Assembly: GCA_031290725.1 (NCBI GenBank) | Contig: JAITMZ010000208.1 | Span: 1-8,482 of the forward strand | Source of the DNA: Spirochaetaceae bacterium | GTDB lineage: Bacteria; Spirochaetota; Spirochaetia; Treponematales; Treponemataceae | Direction of reading: 5' to 3' | DNA length: 8,482 bases | Shown here: piece after piece, positions 6,395-8,482 of the stretch | Numbering within the stretch: position 1 is the first letter of the stretch | Layout of the letters: each line of letters begins with the position of its first letter | The notes under the pieces: model-generated | What the model was told of the DNA's origin: nothing | Databases searched by the model: none | The model's input: only the letters and a program-made list of their open reading frames with translations | Translations under genes and position numbers: made by a program

Positions 6395-6438
6395 AAAAAA
6401 TCACCCCACCCCACCCCGCCAAAATGCCCTTAAACCCC
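6395..6438 (-). other. G-run cluster followed by T6, possible 3' end of the minus operon
   Basis: On the minus strand, downstream of the riboflavin kinase stop, come GGGG (6438-6435), GGG (6429-6427) and then GG-C-GGGG-T-GGGG-T-GGGG (6420-6404). TGA and six Ts (6400-6395) follow. Enough G-runs exist to form a quadruplex, and a T-tract sits just after, but there is no conventional hairpin. It occupies the 76-bp gap between convergent genes. It may act as an unconventional terminator; this is inference. Confidence 0.35.
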
Positions 6439-6465
6439 ACCTGTCATTCAAAGGCGAAGACGGTT

Positions 6466-6900
6466 TCAGCCCGCCCCCGGTAGCCCCAGGCCGAAATACC
6501 GGCGGGTCTCCAGGATGTCCCGCTGCACCTGTTCTTTCACCTGATCCAGGACAGAAAATTTTTGAACGCACCGCAGAAAGCGGTAAATCTCCAGGGTCAC
6601 CTCCTCACCGTAGATGTCCTGGTCGAAGTCCAAAATGTGGGTCTCCACGGTAAGGTGCGGCAGGTCGTCCACCGTGGGGCGGGTACCGATGTTGGTCAGG
6701 CTCAAATGCAATGCGCCCTTCACGGTAATGCGGCTGGCGTAAACCCCCGGCGGCACGGTAATCTCGTGCTGGCGCATCTCCAGGTTCGCCGTGGGCATCC
6801 CCACGGTTTTGCCCCGCCCCTGGCCGTGGACTATGGGGCCGCGATATATGGCGATAGGTTCGTCCTGGACGGCGTCCGTTGTGCTTGTGGTGTTCGGCAT
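6466..6900 (-). CDS. Stand-alone riboflavin kinase (flavokinase domain)
   Basis: 144-residue cytoplasmic enzyme expected to phosphorylate riboflavin to FMN with ATP. It is a single flavokinase barrel: glycine-rich GQGRGKTVG (26-34), the PTAN Mg-ATP motif (36-39), PPGVYA (50-55), NIGTRPT (70-76), and VETHILDFDQDIYG with the expected catalytic Glu86. In most bacteria this domain is the C-terminal half of bifunctional RibF, after an FMN adenylyltransferase domain of about 185 residues. That half is absent here, and the gene upstream is an unrelated permease. FAD would therefore need another enzyme, or this is a truncated ribF copy. The first 14 residues are Thr-rich and unlike the family. The ATG is 3 bp after the permease stop, and only a distant AGGA (14 nt away) precedes it, so translation is probably coupled. 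TGA 6468-6466. Confidence 0.9.
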   Translation of the reverse strand: MPNTTSTTDAVQDEPIAIYRGPIVHGQGRGKTVGMPTANLEMRQHEITVPPGVYASRITVKGALHLSLTNIGTRPTVDDLPHLTVETHILDFDQDIYGEEVTLEIYRFLRCVQKFSVLDQVKEQVQRDILETRRYFGLGLPGAG

Positions 6901-6903
6901 GGT

Positions 6904-8304
6904 CTACGCTTTTTTCCTGCTCCGATGCCGCTGGGCCGCGAAAATCACCAAACCGATGGCGTACCAAACCGCAGTGTAGCCCCACAGCTTCCACCCTCCG
7001 GACAGTATCCCCGGCACATAGCAGGCGATGATCGCCCCCAGGGTAATCACCGGCAGCACCGGCCCCCCGGGGGCGCGAAATGAAGCTGCCGGCAGGACAA
7101 ACCGGGATCGCGCCGCCAACAGGGACACACAGTTGATGGAAATCGTGACGGCGGAAAAAAGGGCGCCGGAGCTGGCCATCTGGGCGCTAAACTGGGGAAA
7201 ACACGCCGTTACCGCACTGGTCCCCACCACCAGTATTGTGGCGGTCACCGGGGTGCCGTTGGGCAGGTTGTAGGCGAATGGCCGGGGGAGCATCCCCGCT
7301 TCGGCAACGGCCTGGACCGCCCGGGATGTGAGGGCCACGATTACCAGCATGGTGGTGAGGAGCGCCAGTACCGCGCTCACGGAAATCACCTTGGCCAGCC
7401 AGGGGACTGCGGCCAGCTTGGTAAAACACGCGGCGTAGAGCGGGATGTAGCGCATACCGGGGTTCTCCGCCAGGAATCGTGCCGAAACCAGACCCACCAC
7501 CGCGAGGATCGTCAGGCCATACAGCGCCACCACCACCCCAAAGGCGATAAACATGGATCGGGGCACGTTTTTGTTTGGGGTCTTCACTTCGGACACCATG
7601 AAGGCGATGGACACGATCGACCCGTAAGCCACCATGGCCACCGGCACCGACGACAGAAATCCCATTCCGCCCTCTGCGCCCTGGGTAAAGAAGGGCGTCA
7701 GCGCCGTTCCGTCCCACTGTCCGCTGGTAAAGGCCGCCAGGATAAACGCCAGCAGCGTAGTCATCAGGGCGATCACCAGATACACGTTGGCCCGCCCCAG
7801 CACCATCACCCGCAGGGAGTTGATGACCAGGCACAGAAAAATCGCCCCCAGCGCCAGGGGCACCTGCAATGGCGCGAAGGCCGGAAACCCGACGCCCAGA
7901 TACACCGCCACATAGGTTGCACTAAAAGCCATGGCCGCGATATTCGCGTTCAAGTAGCCCCAGGTGGATACCCACCCCAGCATCGTGCCCGACAGCCGGG
8001 TGGTACGGGCGAACCCGCCCGATCCCTGTGCGGCGCGAACCGTGGTATCCGCACCGAACGCCCGGGCCGGGAACACGAATACACCGCCGGACTTGGGAAA
8101 AAACGCCGACAGTTCCGCCGTCGTCAGACCATAGCACAGCATCACCACCGCAGCAATGACCCAGGACAGGAGCGCCGCAGGCCCCGCTTGGTAGATGGTC
8201 ATCCCCGACAGAGAAAAGATGGCGCTCCCCACCATGGCCCCGATGAGGAGCATCACACAGGCACCCAGTCCCAAGCCGCTCTCGGTTTTTGAATCCGTTG
8301 TCAT
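6904..8304 (-). CDS. APC-superfamily amino acid permease, 12 TM
   Basis: 466-residue inner-membrane transporter of the amino acid-polyamine-organocation superfamily. TM1 has the unwound substrate motif GAMVGSAIF (22-30). The TM2-3 region has AELSAFFPKSGGVFVFP, and TM6 has AYGSIVSIAFMVSEVKTPNKNVPRS, matching the usual aromatic-Gly site followed by E-x-NP-like loop. Twelve hydrophobic segments can be counted, with a basic RHRSRKK tail. The substrate cannot be assigned; exchangers, cationic-acid and broad amino-acid carriers all look similar. The loop after TM2 (about 85-106) is some 15 residues longer than in typical members. The ATG at 8304 is chosen because hydrophilic MTTDSKTESG precedes TM1 and a promoter ends 7 bp before it; GTG 8367 and ATG 8316 are upstream in frame but lie before or inside the promoter. 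It is the first gene of an operon with the riboflavin kinase. Confidence 0.92.
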   Translation of the reverse strand: MTTDSKTESGLGLGACVMLLIGAMVGSAIFSLSGMTIYQAGPAALLSWVIAAVVMLCYGLTTAELSAFFPKSGGVFVFPARAFGADTTVRAAQGSGGFARTTRLSGTMLGWVSTWGYLNANIAAMAFSATYVAVYLGVGFPAFAPLQVPLALGAIFLCLVINSLRVMVLGRANVYLVIALMTTLLAFILAAFTSGQWDGTALTPFFTQGAEGGMGFLSSVPVAMVAYGSIVSIAFMVSEVKTPNKNVPRSMFIAFGVVVALYGLTILAVVGLVSARFLAENPGMRYIPLYAACFTKLAAVPWLAKVISVSAVLALLTTMLVIVALTSRAVQAVAEAGMLPRPFAYNLPNGTPVTATILVVGTSAVTACFPQFSAQMASSGALFSAVTISINCVSLLAARSRFVLPAASFRAPGGPVLPVITLGAIIACYVPGILSGGWKLWGYTAVWYAIGLVIFAAQRHRSRKKA

Positions 8305-8311
8305 AATGAAA

Positions 8312-8340
8312 AACATAGCAAAAAACCGCACAAACGTCAA
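8312..8340 (-). promoter_or_regulatory. Sigma-70 promoter of the permease/riboflavin kinase operon
   Basis: Reading the minus strand, TTGACG (8340-8335) and TATGTT (8317-8312) are separated by 17 bp. Seven bases (TTTCATT) then lead to the permease ATG at 8304. The nearest purine at start distance is that A, so the transcript is predicted to be leaderless. No Shine-Dalgarno is present in the region. Confidence 0.72.
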
Positions 8341-8373
8341 GGGGCGCGCCTGGGATTCCGTGCCCACTGTAGG

Positions 8374-8444
8374 CGCTGAACGGTGGTTTGGGGAGGCCGG
8401 CGGGGCGGCGGCGCCCCTCCCGCGGGGGAAGGGACGCTGAACGG
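8374..8444. repeat. Direct repeat CGCTGAACGG, two copies 61 bp apart
   Basis: CGCTGAACGG occurs at 8374-8383 and 8435-8444 in the same orientation. An inverted version of its core lies at 8473-8480, so three copies of CGCTGAAC fall within 107 bp. All lie upstream of the permease promoter in non-coding DNA. They could be operator half-sites or part of a dispersed repeat. Confidence 0.5.
8399..8420. repeat. G+C-only inverted repeat (hairpin)
   Basis: GGGGCG (8402-8407) and CGCCCC (8412-8417) pair around a GCGG loop. After one mismatch, GG (8399-8400) pairs with CC (8419-8420). No T- or A-run flanks it, so a terminator role on either strand is doubtful. Confidence 0.45.
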
Positions 8445-8482
8445 CTTCACTTCGCTTCGCTCGTTGCAGATTGTTCAGCGTC
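8433..8482. repeat. Perfect 10-bp inverted repeat with CTTCG-rich 30-bp loop, cut by window edge
   Basis: GACGCTGAAC (8433-8442) and GTTCAGCGTC (8473-8482) are exact reverse complements. The 30-bp interior contains the short iteration CTTCGCTTCGCTCG. The right arm ends at the last base of the window, so the element may continue. Its form suggests a dispersed palindromic repeat or the 3' hairpin of a gene beyond the edge. No coding region is seen from 8341 to 8482. Confidence 0.6.

Noticed and set aside
6391..6403. GTGA-AAAAA-TCAC hairpin after the threonine synthase remnant
   Set aside because: A 4-bp stem with an A-rich loop is too weak for a terminator. The G-run cluster beside it explains the T-tract on the minus strand better.
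8305..8367. GTG 8367 start for the permease (21 more residues)
   Set aside because: It would place the coding start upstream of a near-consensus promoter, has no ribosome site, and the added residues do not resemble APC N-termini.
1..8482. CRISPR array, tRNA, rRNA, insertion sequence or prophage
   Set aside because: I saw no regularly spaced repeats, cloverleaf, rRNA-like stretch, transposase or phage motifs on either strand.

Overview
The window is G+C-rich, densely packed bacterial chromosome with no phage, transposon, CRISPR or RNA gene that I can see. The best taxonomic guess is a spirochaete of the Treponema lineage. This rests on an OmpA-type domain whose diaminopimelate-contacting Asp is Ala (treponemal peptidoglycan carries ornithine instead), together with a PreP-type M16C protease, an OppF-like ATPase and a J-domain/map gene pair. 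The assignment is moderate; no marker gene such as rRNA is present.

Layout. Bases 1-3183 (+) hold the C-terminal end of an OmpA-domain envelope protein and, 3 bp later, an intact 983-residue M16C metallopeptidase. Bases 3219-4109 are a self-contained unit: a near-consensus sigma-70 promoter, a solitary OppF-like ABC ATPase and a rho-independent terminator. The T-tract of that terminator lies inside the promoter of the next unit (4098-6389, +): a J-domain protein, a type I methionine aminopeptidase overlapping it by 4 bp, and a threonine-synthase-family gene that has lost its middle (about 150 codons by family comparison) and is frameshifted, so it is a pseudogene. The convergent minus-strand unit (8340 down to 6466) is a 12-TM APC-family amino-acid permease followed 3 bp later by a stand-alone riboflavin kinase. 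The right edge (8374-8482) is non-coding and full of short direct and inverted repeats.

Themes. The genes have mostly housekeeping or uptake roles: oligopeptide breakdown, peptide uptake energy, N-terminal Met removal, amino-acid uptake and FMN synthesis. The least ordinary aspect is how they appear to be expressed. Two of the three recognisable promoters put the predicted transcription start on or beside the A of the ATG (J-domain gene and permease). The third leaves a leader of about 11 nt that begins with the Shine-Dalgarno sequence. The other starts follow an upstream stop by 3 bp or overlap it, usually without a good ribosome site. I found no wholly new biological system. The strongest leads are the leaderless-transcript architecture, the collapsed threonine synthase, the OmpA substitution, and the permease/riboflavin-kinase pairing.
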